Below, in pieces: positions 1 to 8,806 of a stretch of 64,000 nucleotides of DNA; positions within the stretch are counted from its first letter, which is position 1; each line of letters begins with the position of its first letter. A program made the translations under genes and the position numbers. The DNA comes from Pseudoduganella armeniaca (GTDB lineage Bacteria > Pseudomonadota > Gammaproteobacteria > Burkholderiales > Burkholderiaceae_D). The stretch is from contig NZ_CP028324.1 in NCBI RefSeq assembly GCF_003028855.1, positions 4,960,001-5,024,000 on the forward strand. Direction: 5' to 3'. A model generated the notes under the pieces. It had not been told where the DNA came from, did not search any database, and saw only the letters and a program-made list of their open reading frames with translations.

Positions 1-1433
1 CGACCAGCCGCCACGCCGACCAGATCGGCGGCACCAAGCTGTTCGTGCTGGACACCAATGTGCTGATGCACGACCCGACCTCGCTGTTCCGCTTCGAGGA
101 GCATGACGTGTTCCTGCCGATGATGACGCTGGAGGAGCTGGACAACCACAAGAAAGGCATGTCCGAGGTCGCCCGCAACGCCCGCCAGGTGTCGCGCACG
201 CTGGACGCGCTGGTCGCCAACACGGACGACGACGCGATCGAGCAAGGCATCCCGCTGTCCAAGCTGGGCAACAAGGACGCCAAGGGCCGCCTGTTCTTCC
301 AGACCCGCCTGCAGATCGCCGACCTGCCGGAAGGCCTGCCGCAAGGGAAGGCCGACAACCAGATCCTGGCCGTCGTCCGTTCACTGGAAGCGGAACAGGA
401 AGGCCGCGCCGTCGTGCTGGTGTCGAAGGACATCAATATGCGCATCAAGGCGCGTGCCCTGGGCCTGCCCGCCGAGGACTACTTCAACGACCACGTGCTG
501 GAAGACACCGACCTGCTGTACTCGGGCATCGTGCAGCTGCCGGACGACTTCTGGAACAAGCACGGCAAGGACATGGAGTCCTGGCAGGAGAACAAGAACG
601 GCTACAGCTACACCTACTACCGCGTGACGGGCCCGTTCGTGCCTTCGCTGCTGGTGAACCAGTTCGTCTACCTGGAGCCGAACAACGGCGAGGCCTCGTT
701 CTACGGCCAGGTCAAGCAATTGAACGGCAAGACCGCCGTCATCAAGGTGCTGCGCGACTACAGCCACAACAAGAACAACGTGTGGGGCGTCACGGCGCGC
801 AACCGCGAGCAGAACTTCGCCCTGAACCTGTTGATGGACCCGGAGTGCGATTTCGTCACGCTGCTGGGCCAGGCCGGCACCGGCAAGACGCTGCTGGCGC
901 TGGCCTCCGGCCTGGCGCAGGTGCTGGAGACGAAGCTGTACAACGAGATCATCGTCACCCGCGTGACCGTGCCGGTGGGCGAGGACATCGGCTTCCTGCC
1001 GGGTACCGAGGAAGAGAAGATGGGGCCTTGGATGGGCGCCTTCGACGACAACCTGGAAGTGCTGAACAAGTCCGACAACGATGCCGGCGAATGGGGTCGC
1101 GCGGCCACGCAGGACCTGATCCGTTCGCGCATCAAGATCAAGTCGCTCAACTTCATGCGCGGCCGCACCTTCGTCAACAAGTTCCTGATCATCGACGAGG
1201 CGCAGAACCTGACGCCGAAGCAGATCAAGACGCTGGTGACGCGCGCCGGCCCGGGCACCAAGATCCTCTGCCTGGGCAATATCGCGCAGATCGACACGCC
1301 CTACCTGACCGAAGGCTCGAGCGGCCTGACCTACGTGGTGGACCGTTTCAAGGGCTGGTCGCACAGCGGCCACGTGACCTTGGCGCGCGGCGAGCGTTCG
1401 CGCCTGGCGGATCATGCCAGCGACGTGCTGTAA
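1..1433 (+). CDS. PhoH-family ATPase with N-terminal PIN domain (5' partial)
   Basis: PIN-PhoH type ATPase, thought to couple a PIN-type RNase domain to an ATP-driven motor; its substrate here is unknown. The PIN start is visible in LDTNVLMHDP near position 48. The ATPase half has Walker A GQAGTGKT (about 868-891) and Walker B FLIIDEAQN (about 1183-1209). The frame is open back to the first base with no stop, and residues before the GTG at 45 (GGTKLFVLDTN) look like family sequence, so the true start lies upstream of the window and the GTG is probably internal. The 3' end is intact and followed by a hairpin terminator. Confidence 0.9.
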   Translation, partial: TSRHADQIGGTKLFVLDTNVLMHDPTSLFRFEEHDVFLPMMTLEELDNHKKGMSEVARNARQVSRTLDALVANTDDDAIEQGIPLSKLGNKDAKGRLFFQTRLQIADLPEGLPQGKADNQILAVVRSLEAEQEGRAVVLVSKDINMRIKARALGLPAEDYFNDHVLEDTDLLYSGIVQLPDDFWNKHGKDMESWQENKNGYSYTYYRVTGPFVPSLLVNQFVYLEPNNGEASFYGQVKQLNGKTAVIKVLRDYSHNKNNVWGVTARNREQNFALNLLMDPECDFVTLLGQAGTGKTLLALASGLAQVLETKLYNEIIVTRVTVPVGEDIGFLPGTEEEKMGPWMGAFDDNLEVLNKSDNDAGEWGRAATQDLIRSRIKIKSLNFMRGRTFVNKFLIIDEAQNLTPKQIKTLVTRAGPGTKILCLGNIAQIDTPYLTEGSSGLTYVVDRFKGWSHSGHVTLARGERSRLADHASDVL

Positions 1434-1457
1434 CGGTTCGCTTGCTTATCCCGAAAA

Positions 1458-1480
1458 CCCGCCTGCTGGCGGGTTTTTTT
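1458..1480 (+). terminator. Rho-independent terminator of the PhoH-family gene
   Basis: Stem CCCGCC (1458-1463), loop TGCT, stem GGCGGG (1468-1473), then seven T residues. It lies 25 bases after the stop codon. Confidence 0.9.
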
Positions 1481-1490
1481 ATGTCCGTGC

Positions 1491-1521
1491 TTGACCTTGC
1501 CGCCGTGGGAAGGATTACAGT
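1491..1521 (+). promoter_or_regulatory. MerR/CueR-type copper-responsive promoter of copZ
   Basis: TTGACC at 1491-1496 and TACAGT at 1516-1521 are separated by 19 bp, the over-long spacer typical of MerR-family promoters. Inside the spacer lies the dyad CCTTGCC-N-GGGAAGG, matching the CueR operator pattern. The same layout precedes copA (8751-8781), so the CueR encoded at 5869-6261 probably controls both sites. Confidence 0.8.
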
Positions 1522-1550
1522 ACGCCCATCGACAACGAAAGGAGTACCAC

Positions 1551-1751
1551 ATGTACGAACTGCAGGTTGAGAACATGAGCTGCGGCCACTGCGTGGCCAG
1601 CGTGACCAAGGCCGTCAAGGCCATCGACGGCGCGGCGCAGGTGGACGTGGACCTGGCTGGCAAGCAGGTCAAGGTGGCTTCGGCCGCGCCGCTGGAGGCC
1701 GTCAAGGCGGCGATCACCGATGCCGGCTATCCGGTGACCGTGGCCCGCTGA
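1551..1751 (+). CDS. copZ: Heavy-metal-associated (HMA) copper chaperone, CopZ-like
   Basis: A 66-residue single HMA-domain protein that would carry Cu(I) in the cytoplasm and hand it to a P-type ATPase. The metal motif is MSCGHC (Cys11 and Cys14), and the rest fits a ferredoxin-like fold ending in DAGYPV. The ATG at 1551 has GAAAGGAG just upstream. The gene stands alone with its own CueR-type promoter instead of sitting beside copA-cueR about 4 kb away. Copper rather than another soft metal is inferred from the promoter and from the CueR/CopA partners. Confidence 0.88.
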   Translation: MYELQVENMSCGHCVASVTKAVKAIDGAAQVDVDLAGKQVKVASAAPLEAVKAAITDAGYPVTVAR

Positions 1752-1764
1752 CGGTCGCAGGGTT

Positions 1765-1858
1765 AGGGTCTGTCCCCACAGGGGACTGACCCTGGTTTTT
1801 ATCACACACCCAACGTAACGAATAAAACCAGGGTCAGTCCCTGAAGGGACAGACCCCA
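1765..1858. repeat. Paired-hairpin intergenic repeat, GGGTCTGTCCC type (copy 1)
   Basis: Two arms of about 35 bases form one large inverted repeat: GGGTCTGTCCC...CTGGTTTTAT and ATAAAACCAGGG...GGGACAGACCC. Each arm can also fold alone, because GGGTCTGTCCC faces GGGACTGACCC within it. It fills the gap between convergent copZ and the GST gene and could act as a two-way terminator. A close relative lies at 30874-30969, also between convergent genes. Confidence 0.8.
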
Positions 1859-1877
1859 AGCCACTCGTTCGTGGTAC

Positions 1878-2603
1878 TCATACCTGCTCATCGAGCTCGA
1901 TGTAGTGCCGGAAGATGCCATCCTCGTTGAACGGCATGCGCCGCTTCGACTTCAGGTAGGCGGCGATGCGCGGCCGCGCCGCCACCATGTCGTGCAGCGC
2001 GATCAGTCGTGGCCAGTGCCGCTGCAGCCGCTTCATCGTGTTCGGATAGGCGTAGCGCAGCCCGGCCACGAGCTGGAACATCGACAGGTCCACGTACGTC
2101 AGCTTCGAGCTCGCGGCCCAGCCGCCACGCCCCGCGTTGTTCTCCAGCACCTGCTCGAAATAGCCGAGGAACTTGGGGATGCGGTGGTTGCGGAAATCCC
2201 TGGTGCGGGCAATGGCCGCCTTCTTCTGGTCCTCGTAGTAGCTGTTGACCGAGATCGGGTGGTGCGCGTCGTGCGCCTCGGCGACGGCGTCGGCGATCGT
2301 CAACTGCAGCTGGTTGCACCACAGCCGCGCCTCCAGCGCGCGCGGTGCCAGGCCGTGGCGCGCGCCCAGGAACTGCAGGATGTTGGCCGTCTGGCCGATC
2401 AGCAGCTCGCCCGCGCGCAGCACCGGCGGCGCGAAGGGCGGGTGCAGCGCCTGCTCCCAGTCGAGCAGCTGCTCGATCGGCCCCATGCCCTGCCGGCCGC
2501 GTGCCACGTCCTCGTACGGCACGCCGGCCTCCTCCAGCGCCAGCCGGACGAACTCGCCGCGGCCCTGGATGGTGGGCCAGTAATACAGGATGTAGCGTTC
2601 CAC
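1878..2603 (-). CDS. Glutathione S-transferase family protein
   Basis: A two-domain GST-like protein: an N-terminal thioredoxin fold beginning RYILYYWPTIQGRGEF followed by an all-helical domain. The YYWPTIQGRGEFVRLAL stretch resembles sigma-class/alpha-class N-termini. The GTG at 2603 was chosen because the family sequence starts there and GGAGGT lies just upstream; an in-frame extension to 2666 carries no family sequence. The product is 241 residues, close to normal. Substrate unknown. It is convergent with copZ, with repeat copy 1 between them. Confidence 0.85.
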   Translation of the reverse strand: MERYILYYWPTIQGRGEFVRLALEEAGVPYEDVARGRQGMGPIEQLLDWEQALHPPFAPPVLRAGELLIGQTANILQFLGARHGLAPRALEARLWCNQLQLTIADAVAEAHDAHHPISVNSYYEDQKKAAIARTRDFRNHRIPKFLGYFEQVLENNAGRGGWAASSKLTYVDLSMFQLVAGLRYAYPNTMKRLQRHWPRLIALHDMVAARPRIAAYLKSKRRMPFNEDGIFRHYIELDEQV

Positions 2604-2720
2604 GCGACCTCCGCTCGTGATTGACGGTGCGGCGATTGTAGCCCGGCCGCACGAACCAGGACGCACGTTGGCACGGCGGCGCGACGCTATAATCGCCCGA
2701 CGTCCTCAACGAGATCCTCC

Positions 2721-3482
2721 ATGCCGCCCGTCCCGCCGCTCGAACTGCACACCATCCTCCTGATCGCCGCCGCCGGCCTGTTCGCCGGCACCCAGAACGC
2801 CCTGGCGGGCGGGGGCTCGTTCATTACCTTCCCCGCCCTGCTGCTGGCCGGCCTGAATCCGCTGGCCGCCAACATGACCTCGACGATCGCCATGTTCCCC
2901 AGCCAGGCCACGTCGGCCATCGCCGGGCGCCGCTTCGTCGACGACGTGGGGCCGCTGACGTTCCGCCAGATGTTCGCCATCAGCGTGATCGGCGGCGTGC
3001 TGGGCGCCATCCTGTTGCGCATCACGCCGCCTACCTTCTTCGAGCGGCTGGTGCCGTGGCTGGTACTGTTCGCCACGTCGATGTTCGCCTGGGGCGCGTT
3101 CCGCAAGCAGCCGCTGCACGCGGCGTCGACGATGCCGCGCTGGGCGCTGGTGCTGACCCAGGGCGCGATCTCGATCTACGGCGGCTACTTCGGCGGCGGC
3201 ATCGGCTTCCTGATGCTGGCCGCGCTGACCATCGCCGGCCAGCAGATCCGCGCCGCCACCGCCACCAAGAATATGCTGGCGATGGCCATGAACGCGGCGG
3301 CGACGCTGATCTTCGCGTTCTCCAGCCTGATCAGCTGGCCCGCCGCGCTGGCGCTGTGCGCCGGCGGCATCGGCGGCGGCCTGCTGGGCGCATGGCTGAT
3401 CCACCGCCTGCCGCCGCGCATCATGCGCATCTTCGTCGTCGGCGTCGGCGTCGCGCTGACGATCTACATGTTCCTGCGCTGA
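2721..3482 (+). CDS. TSUP-family (TauE/SafE) membrane transporter
   Basis: A 253-residue polytopic membrane protein with about eight hydrophobic segments. Glycine-rich signatures near the N-terminus (NALAGGGSFITFPALL) and in the second half (YGGYFGGGIGFLMLA) mark the internally duplicated TSUP/TauE/SafE family, which exports sulfite, sulfoacetate or related anions. The actual substrate cannot be read from sequence. Its TGA (3480-3482) directly abuts the reverse stop codon of the convergent TonB receptor, leaving no intergenic base. Confidence 0.87.
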   Translation: MPPVPPLELHTILLIAAAGLFAGTQNALAGGGSFITFPALLLAGLNPLAANMTSTIAMFPSQATSAIAGRRFVDDVGPLTFRQMFAISVIGGVLGAILLRITPPTFFERLVPWLVLFATSMFAWGAFRKQPLHAASTMPRWALVLTQGAISIYGGYFGGGIGFLMLAALTIAGQQIRAATATKNMLAMAMNAAATLIFAFSSLISWPAALALCAGGIGGGLLGAWLIHRLPPRIMRIFVVGVGVALTIYMFLR

Positions 3483-5594
3483 TCAGAAGGCGCGGCGCAA
3501 GGTGACGCGCGCCGTGCGCGGCTCGCCCGGGTGGAAGTGGATGTCCTCCACCCCGCCCGCTGCCTCGCCCGGCAGGCGCGAGGCATAGTAATACTCGATG
3601 TCGTTGACGCGGCGGTCGAACAGGTTGAACACGTCCACCGACAGCTGCCAGCCGCCGTCGAGGCGACAGCCGGCGCGCAGGTAGGCCAGTGCCGTCGAGG
3701 ACGAGCGCACGCGGTTGTCCTCGACCAGCGGGCGTGGGCCGAAGTAGCGCAGCTGGAACGCGCCCGACCAACGCCCGCCCGGTCCCACCTCGTTGACGGT
3801 CGTGCCGAACGACGCCACCCGTTCCACCGCGCCGGGCACGTGCGCGCCGGCCGGATCGTCGCCCAGGTAGCGCGCCCGCGAGTAGGCCAGGTCGAGGTCG
3901 AACAGCAGCCAGGGCGCGGCGATGTAGTGGTTGTTCCACTCGGTGCCGTGGCGCCGGCTGGCGCGGCTGGCGGAGGTGTCGCCGGCATCGCCCGAGAACA
4001 CCAGTTCGGACCCGGAACGCAGCCGCCACAGCGCCAGCGAGCTTTGCAGGCCGGGCACGATCTCGCTGCGCAGGCCGATCTCCGACCCGCGCGTTTTCAC
4101 CAGCGGCGTGACGGGATCGACGGCCGTGCCCTCGCGCGGCGCCACGTGCGCCGTGGTGCCGCGCGCATCGTTGCTGTGAAAGCCCGCGCCATGGTTGACG
4201 AACAACTCCGTCGCGGCCCACGGCCCCAGCACCAGCGACAGCTTGGGCGACGTGACGTGATCGATGGCCACGCCGCTGTTGGCGGCGAGGGTGCTGTCCA
4301 CGTCGAAGCGGTAGCGGTCGTGACGCAGCCCGGCAATGGAGCGCAGCCACGGCATCCATTGCAGCGTGTTCTGCAGCCACAGCGCGGCGCTGGTTTCGTC
4401 CACCCGCGAGCGCGCGTAGCTGCGCAGCGCTTGCTGGTCGGCCGTCGCGGCCAGCACCAGCGGAGCGATATGGTCGAAGCGTCCCTGCAGCCCGATGCTG
4501 GTGTTGCTGGCGCGCTCGCCCAGCCGGCCGTACCAGGTATGGCTGGCGTCGAAGCCCGTCATCGTGCGGCGCTCGCGCTGCAGGAACTGGTCGCCCGCCA
4601 CCGGGTCGTCCAGGAACCAGGTGAAGTTGTTGTACAGCGTCAGGTCGGAACGCACCACGTAGGCGCTGGCCTGCCAGCCCGTATCGGCGCCACGCCGTTT
4701 CCACTGGGCGGACAGGCTGTAGCGCGACGTGTGCCCGCCATCGCTGGGGTCCAGGCTGCCGAACTCGTCCAGCTGGCCGGCCTGCACCGCGCGCAGCGGG
4801 ATCTGGCTGGTGGCGCGCCAGCCGGCGCGGTAGCCCATCGCCGTCACGCTGAAGCGATCGGCCCCGCTGGCGGCGCTGTAGCGCAGCACCCCGGACCACT
4901 TGTGGAATGCTTCCGGCACCTGCCACGGGCCGTCGTTGTGCGCCAGCTCCAGCGCGTACAGCAGGCTGCCGCCGGCCCGTGGCGTGGCGCCGGCCACCAG
5001 CGCGCGGCGATACTGGTGCGGCCCCACGGTCAGCCCCGCCATGCTGGCATCGAGCCGGTCGGCCAGCTCCATGCGCGCCGCGCCGGCCGAGGCGAAGTCG
5101 CCTTCGTCGGCATAGTACGGTCCCTTCTTGTAGCCGATGCGGCCCACCAGTTCGGGGATCAGGAAGTTCAGGTCCGTATAGCCCTGGCCGTGCGCGTGCG
5201 TGCGCATGTTGACCGGCATGCCGTCCACGTAGGTGGCGAAGTCGGTGCCGTGGTCGAGATTGAAGCCGCGCAGGAAGTACTGGTTGGCCTTGCCGTCGCC
5301 GCTGTGCTGCGTGACGATCACGCCGGGCACGAACTCCAGCAGCTCGCCGGGCCGCAGCGCGGGCCGGCTGGCGATCAGGCCGGCCGTGACGGTGCCCTGG
5401 CTGGCCGCGTCGGAGGTGCCGACGCTGTTGTCGTAATGACCCAGCACCTTGATGACGGGAACGGTGACGGCGTCCTGCGCCGTGGCGTGCGAGGTGACGA
5501 AAGCGGCAGGCAGCGCGGCCGCGACGATGCGGCGCGCGAGCGCGCCAGGCTTGCGGCGGCGCGCGTGGCGGCCGTCGGCAGACAGAATAGACAT
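3483..5594 (-). CDS. TonB-dependent outer-membrane receptor under a cobalamin riboswitch
   Basis: A 703-residue receptor: arginine-rich signal peptide ending near ATAQDA, a plug domain (LLEFVPGVIVTQHSGDGKA, then FLRGFN), a long beta-barrel, and a terminal Phe (RRAF) typical of BamA-assembled porins. The ATG at 5594 was preferred over an in-frame start at 5660 because the signal peptide begins there. A cobalamin riboswitch lies just upstream, so cobalamin, a corrinoid precursor or a related cobalt compound is the likely ligand. It is not obviously BtuB by sequence; substrate identity is inferred from the riboswitch alone. Confidence 0.87.
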   Translation of the reverse strand: MSILSADGRHARRRKPGALARRIVAAALPAAFVTSHATAQDAVTVPVIKVLGHYDNSVGTSDAASQGTVTAGLIASRPALRPGELLEFVPGVIVTQHSGDGKANQYFLRGFNLDHGTDFATYVDGMPVNMRTHAHGQGYTDLNFLIPELVGRIGYKKGPYYADEGDFASAGAARMELADRLDASMAGLTVGPHQYRRALVAGATPRAGGSLLYALELAHNDGPWQVPEAFHKWSGVLRYSAASGADRFSVTAMGYRAGWRATSQIPLRAVQAGQLDEFGSLDPSDGGHTSRYSLSAQWKRRGADTGWQASAYVVRSDLTLYNNFTWFLDDPVAGDQFLQRERRTMTGFDASHTWYGRLGERASNTSIGLQGRFDHIAPLVLAATADQQALRSYARSRVDETSAALWLQNTLQWMPWLRSIAGLRHDRYRFDVDSTLAANSGVAIDHVTSPKLSLVLGPWAATELFVNHGAGFHSNDARGTTAHVAPREGTAVDPVTPLVKTRGSEIGLRSEIVPGLQSSLALWRLRSGSELVFSGDAGDTSASRASRRHGTEWNNHYIAAPWLLFDLDLAYSRARYLGDDPAGAHVPGAVERVASFGTTVNEVGPGGRWSGAFQLRYFGPRPLVEDNRVRSSSTALAYLRAGCRLDGGWQLSVDVFNLFDRRVNDIEYYYASRLPGEAAGGVEDIHFHPGEPRTARVTLRRAF

Positions 5595-5669
5595 GGAAGT
5601 CCCGGATTGAATGCAACCGCGCCCACCTCCCCGTGGGTCTGGTTGAACAGGGCGCGGCAATGCACGCGC

Positions 5670-5850
5670 CCCACCTGTCTGGCCGGTATCCGGGCTGGCA
5701 AGTCCGGACCTTCTACCTTCCCATCCGCAGACAGTGGTTATGTGGAGGTCCTGCCGTCGTTCGACGGCGCTTGCTTACCGTTGCGGGGGCAGCACACCTT
5801 GGCTTGACGCCATGTGTTTCCCGTTTAACTGCACGCGTGAATACGCGCGC
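5670..5850 (-). promoter_or_regulatory. Cobalamin (AdoCbl) riboswitch
   Basis: Read on the minus strand, the leader holds the conserved cobalamin aptamer blocks in order: AACGGGAAACACATGGCG, then GTGCTGCCCCCGCAACGG followed by TAAG, then CCACTG, GATGGGAAGG, and CCCGGATACCGGCC near the 3' end. It ends about 75 bases before the receptor ATG. Boundaries are approximate. The family normally lowers expression of uptake genes when cobalamin is plentiful. Confidence 0.88.
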
Positions 5851-5868
5851 GGGCACCAAACGGGCGGA

Positions 5869-6261
5869 TTATACGTTGCTGCCGAGGGTTTGCAAGATCG
5901 GGCAGTCGGGCCGGTCGTCGCCGTGGCAGCAGGCCGCCAGCGTGGCCAGCGTCGCGCGCATTTCCGTCAGCTCGCGGATACGCTCGTCCAGCTCCGTCAT
6001 GTGCGCCAGCGCGATGCGCTTGACCTCCGCGCTGGCGCGGCTCTCGTCGCGCCACAAGGACAGCAGCTCGGCGATGCGCTCGAGCGAGAAGCCCAGCTTG
6101 CGCGCGCGGCGGATGAAGCGCAGCACGTGCAGCTCGCGCTCGCCGTAGACGCGATAGCCGCTGTCGGTGCGGGCGGCCGCCGGCAGCAGCCCGATGCTCT
6201 CGTAATAGCGGATCATCTTCGCCGACACGCCGGAGGCGGTGGCGGCCTGGCCGATATTCAT
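5869..6261 (-). CDS. cueR: CueR-type MerR-family copper-responsive regulator
   Basis: A 130-residue MerR protein: N-terminal winged helix (MNIGQAATASGVSAKMIRYYES), dimerisation helix, and C-terminal metal loop CCHGDDRPDCPIL. The second Cys of the pair and the later Cys have seven residues between them, as in the Cu(I)-binding loop of CueR. Its ATG overlaps the copA TGA by four bases (ATGA), so the two are translationally coupled in one operon. It likely binds the long-spacer promoters of copA and copZ and distorts them when Cu(I) is bound. Confidence 0.93.
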   Translation of the reverse strand: MNIGQAATASGVSAKMIRYYESIGLLPAAARTDSGYRVYGERELHVLRFIRRARKLGFSLERIAELLSLWRDESRASAEVKRIALAHMTELDERIRELTEMRATLATLAACCHGDDRPDCPILQTLGSNV

Positions 6262-8723
6262 GACCGCCCTCCAGGACGCCAGCGCCGCAGCAGCAGCGCG
6301 TTGCCGATCACACTGGCGGAGCTCAGTGCCATCGCGGCACCGGCCACGACGGGGTTCAGCAATCCCAGCGCGGCCAGCGGGATACCGGCCAGGTTGTAGA
6401 CGAAGGCCCAGAACAGGTTCTGGCGGATCTTGCGGAACGTGCGGTGCGAGATGTCGATGGCGTCCGCCACCAGCGCGGGGTCGCCGCGCATCAGCGTGAT
6501 GCCGGCCGCGTGCATCGCCACGTCCGTCCCTGTCGACATGGCGATGCCGACGTCGGCGGCGGCCAGCGCGGGGGCGTCGTTGATGCCGTCGCCGACCATC
6601 GCCACCACCCTGCCCTCGCCGCGCAGCGCACCGATGGCGGCGGTCTTGTCGGCCGGCAGCAGGCTGGCCCGCACATCCTCGATGCCGACGGCCTGGCCGA
6701 CGGTGCGCGCGCTGCCGGCGTTATCGCCGGTCAGCATCACGGTGGCGACACCGCGCCCGTGCAGGCGCTCGACGGCGGCACGCGCGCCTGGCTTGGGCGG
6801 ATCGGTGAAGGCCAGCAGGCCAAGCAGCGCGCGGTCGCCGGCGTCGGCCAGCCACGAGATCGTATGGCCGCTGTCCTCCAGCGCGTGCGCCGCCGCGGCC
6901 AGCGCACCGGCCGCGATGCCGCGCTCGCCCAGCAGGCGCGAGCTGCCGAGGATCAGGTCGTGGCCATCGACCGTGGCCGCCAGGCCTCGGCCCGGCAGGG
7001 CCGTCACGGCCTGCGCCGCTGGCACGGCGATGCCGCGTGCGGCGGCCGCCTGCGTGACGGCACGTGCCAGCGCATGTTCGCTGCCGCGCTGGATCGCCGC
7101 TGCCAGCGCCAGCAGCCGGTCCGCGTCCACGCCGCCCTCGGGCCGGCATGCGGCCAGCACCGGGTGCCCCTGCGTCAGCGTCCCGGTCTTGTCGAAGACG
7201 ACGGTGTCGACCCGGTGCGCCAGCTCCAGCGCATGGGCATCCTTGATCAGGATGCCGTGCCGGGCGGCGACACCGGTACCGGCCATGATGGCGGCCGGTG
7301 TCGCCAGGCCCAGCGCGCACGGGCAAGCGATGACCAGCACAGCCACCGCGTTGATGACGGCCGCCTCGGCGCCGGCGCCGGCCAGCAGCCAGCCGGCCAG
7401 GGTCAGGGCGGCCAGCAGCACGACGACGGGCACGAATACCGCGCTGACCTTGTCCACCAGGTGCTGCACCGGCGCCTTGGCGGCCTGCGCGTCCTCGACC
7501 AGGCGGATGATGCGGGCCAGCGTGCTCTCGGCCCCCACCGCCGTGGTGCGCACCAGCAGCAGGCCGTTGCCGTTGATGGCGCCGCCCGTGACCGGGTCGC
7601 CGGCGTGGCGCGGCACCGGCAGGCTTTCGCCCGTGATCAATGCTTCGTCCACTTGGCTGGCGCCTTCGGTGACGACGCCGTCGACGGCGATGCGCTCACC
7701 CGGCCGCACCACCACGATGTCGCCAGGCCGCACCGCGGCGATCGGCACGTCGGCATCGGCGCTGCTGCCGTCGGCCGCCATGCGGCGCACGCGCGCGAAC
7801 TCGGGCCGCAGCTGCTGCAGGGCGCGGATCGCGGCAGTGGTCTCGCGCTTGGCGCGCGCCTCCAGCCATTTGCCCAGCAGGACCAGGGTGATGACGACGG
7901 CCGCGGCCTCGAAGTACAGGTGCACGCCGGCGGCCCGGGTCAGCAGCAGGTAGACCGACAGGCCGTAGGCGGCGCTGGTGCCCAGCGCCACCAGCAGGTC
8001 CATATTGCCGGCGCGGGCGCGCAGCGCCTTCCAGCCGGCGCGGTAGAAGCGCGCGCCGAACAGGAACTGGACGGGTGTGGCCAGCAGCCACTGCAGCCAG
8101 CCGGGTACGATGGTGACGTGCTGCACGCCGGCGAGGCCGGCGATCATCGGCAATATCATCGGCAGCGACAGCAGCGCGGACAGCAGCACCGGCGTGCCCG
8201 CGTTGTCGCCGCGCAGCCAGGCACGCACGCCATGTGGCGCCGGAACCTCGGCCGCGACCTGCTCCGCGCCTTGGCTCGATTCGCGCAGCCGCGCCGCGTA
8301 GCCCGCCTGCTCGACCGCGGCCAGCAGCGCGGCGGGATCGAGCGGGCCGGCCGACTCGACGCGGGCCGTCTCGGTGGCCAGGTTGACGGTGGCGCCGGCG
8401 ACGCCCGGTACGGCGCGCAGGGCCTTCTCGACACGGCCGGCGCAGGAGGCGCACGTCATGCCCTCGACGGCAAGGTCGAGCGCGGCGCCCGGTGCCGGCA
8501 GGAGCGGTTCGGCCTCGTAGCCGGCCTGCTCGACGGCGGCGCGCAGCGCCTGGGCGGGCGCGGAACCGGCGACGCGTGCCGTTTCGGTGGCCAGGTTGAC
8601 GCTGGCGTCGGTCACGCCCGGCACGGCGCGCAGCGCCTTTTCGACGCGGCCGACGCATGAGGCGCAGCTCATGCCGGCGATGCGCAGGTCCAGGCTGGCG
8701 GTAGGGGTGATGGTTTCGGTCAT
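6258..8723 (-). CDS. copA: Cu(I)-exporting P-type ATPase with two HMA domains
   Basis: An 821-residue P1B-type ATPase that pumps Cu(I) from cytoplasm to periplasm. It has two N-terminal metal domains (GMSCASC near residue 17 and GMTCASC about 75 residues later), the transmembrane CPC motif (IACPCALGLATPA near 470), the phosphorylation site DKTGTLT near 508, MLTGDN, and GDGINDAP near 710. Family length is normal and no key residue is missing. The GTGA-style coupling to cueR and the CueR-type promoter upstream make copper the likely ion; silver is also handled by this class. Confidence 0.95.
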   Translation of the reverse strand: MTETITPTASLDLRIAGMSCASCVGRVEKALRAVPGVTDASVNLATETARVAGSAPAQALRAAVEQAGYEAEPLLPAPGAALDLAVEGMTCASCAGRVEKALRAVPGVAGATVNLATETARVESAGPLDPAALLAAVEQAGYAARLRESSQGAEQVAAEVPAPHGVRAWLRGDNAGTPVLLSALLSLPMILPMIAGLAGVQHVTIVPGWLQWLLATPVQFLFGARFYRAGWKALRARAGNMDLLVALGTSAAYGLSVYLLLTRAAGVHLYFEAAAVVITLVLLGKWLEARAKRETTAAIRALQQLRPEFARVRRMAADGSSADADVPIAAVRPGDIVVVRPGERIAVDGVVTEGASQVDEALITGESLPVPRHAGDPVTGGAINGNGLLLVRTTAVGAESTLARIIRLVEDAQAAKAPVQHLVDKVSAVFVPVVVLLAALTLAGWLLAGAGAEAAVINAVAVLVIACPCALGLATPAAIMAGTGVAARHGILIKDAHALELAHRVDTVVFDKTGTLTQGHPVLAACRPEGGVDADRLLALAAAIQRGSEHALARAVTQAAAARGIAVPAAQAVTALPGRGLAATVDGHDLILGSSRLLGERGIAAGALAAAAHALEDSGHTISWLADAGDRALLGLLAFTDPPKPGARAAVERLHGRGVATVMLTGDNAGSARTVGQAVGIEDVRASLLPADKTAAIGALRGEGRVVAMVGDGINDAPALAAADVGIAMSTGTDVAMHAAGITLMRGDPALVADAIDISHRTFRKIRQNLFWAFVYNLAGIPLAALGLLNPVVAGAAMALSSASVIGNALLLRRWRPGGRS

Positions 8724-8750
8724 GGGATACTCCTTTGACAGGTTGCTGTC

Positions 8751-8781
8751 ATCGTCAAGTATCCCACGATGGGAAGGTCAA
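8751..8781 (-). promoter_or_regulatory. CueR-type promoter of copA-cueR
   Basis: On the minus strand TTGACC (8776-8781) is followed 19 bp later by GACGAT (8751-8756). The spacer begins TTCCCATCGTGGGA, the expected dyad. The -35 and operator half resemble the copZ promoter; the -10 is weak, as expected for an activator-dependent MerR promoter. Confidence 0.75.
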
Positions 8782-8806
8782 GGGAAATCAGGTGCGCGAG
8801 ACCCCA

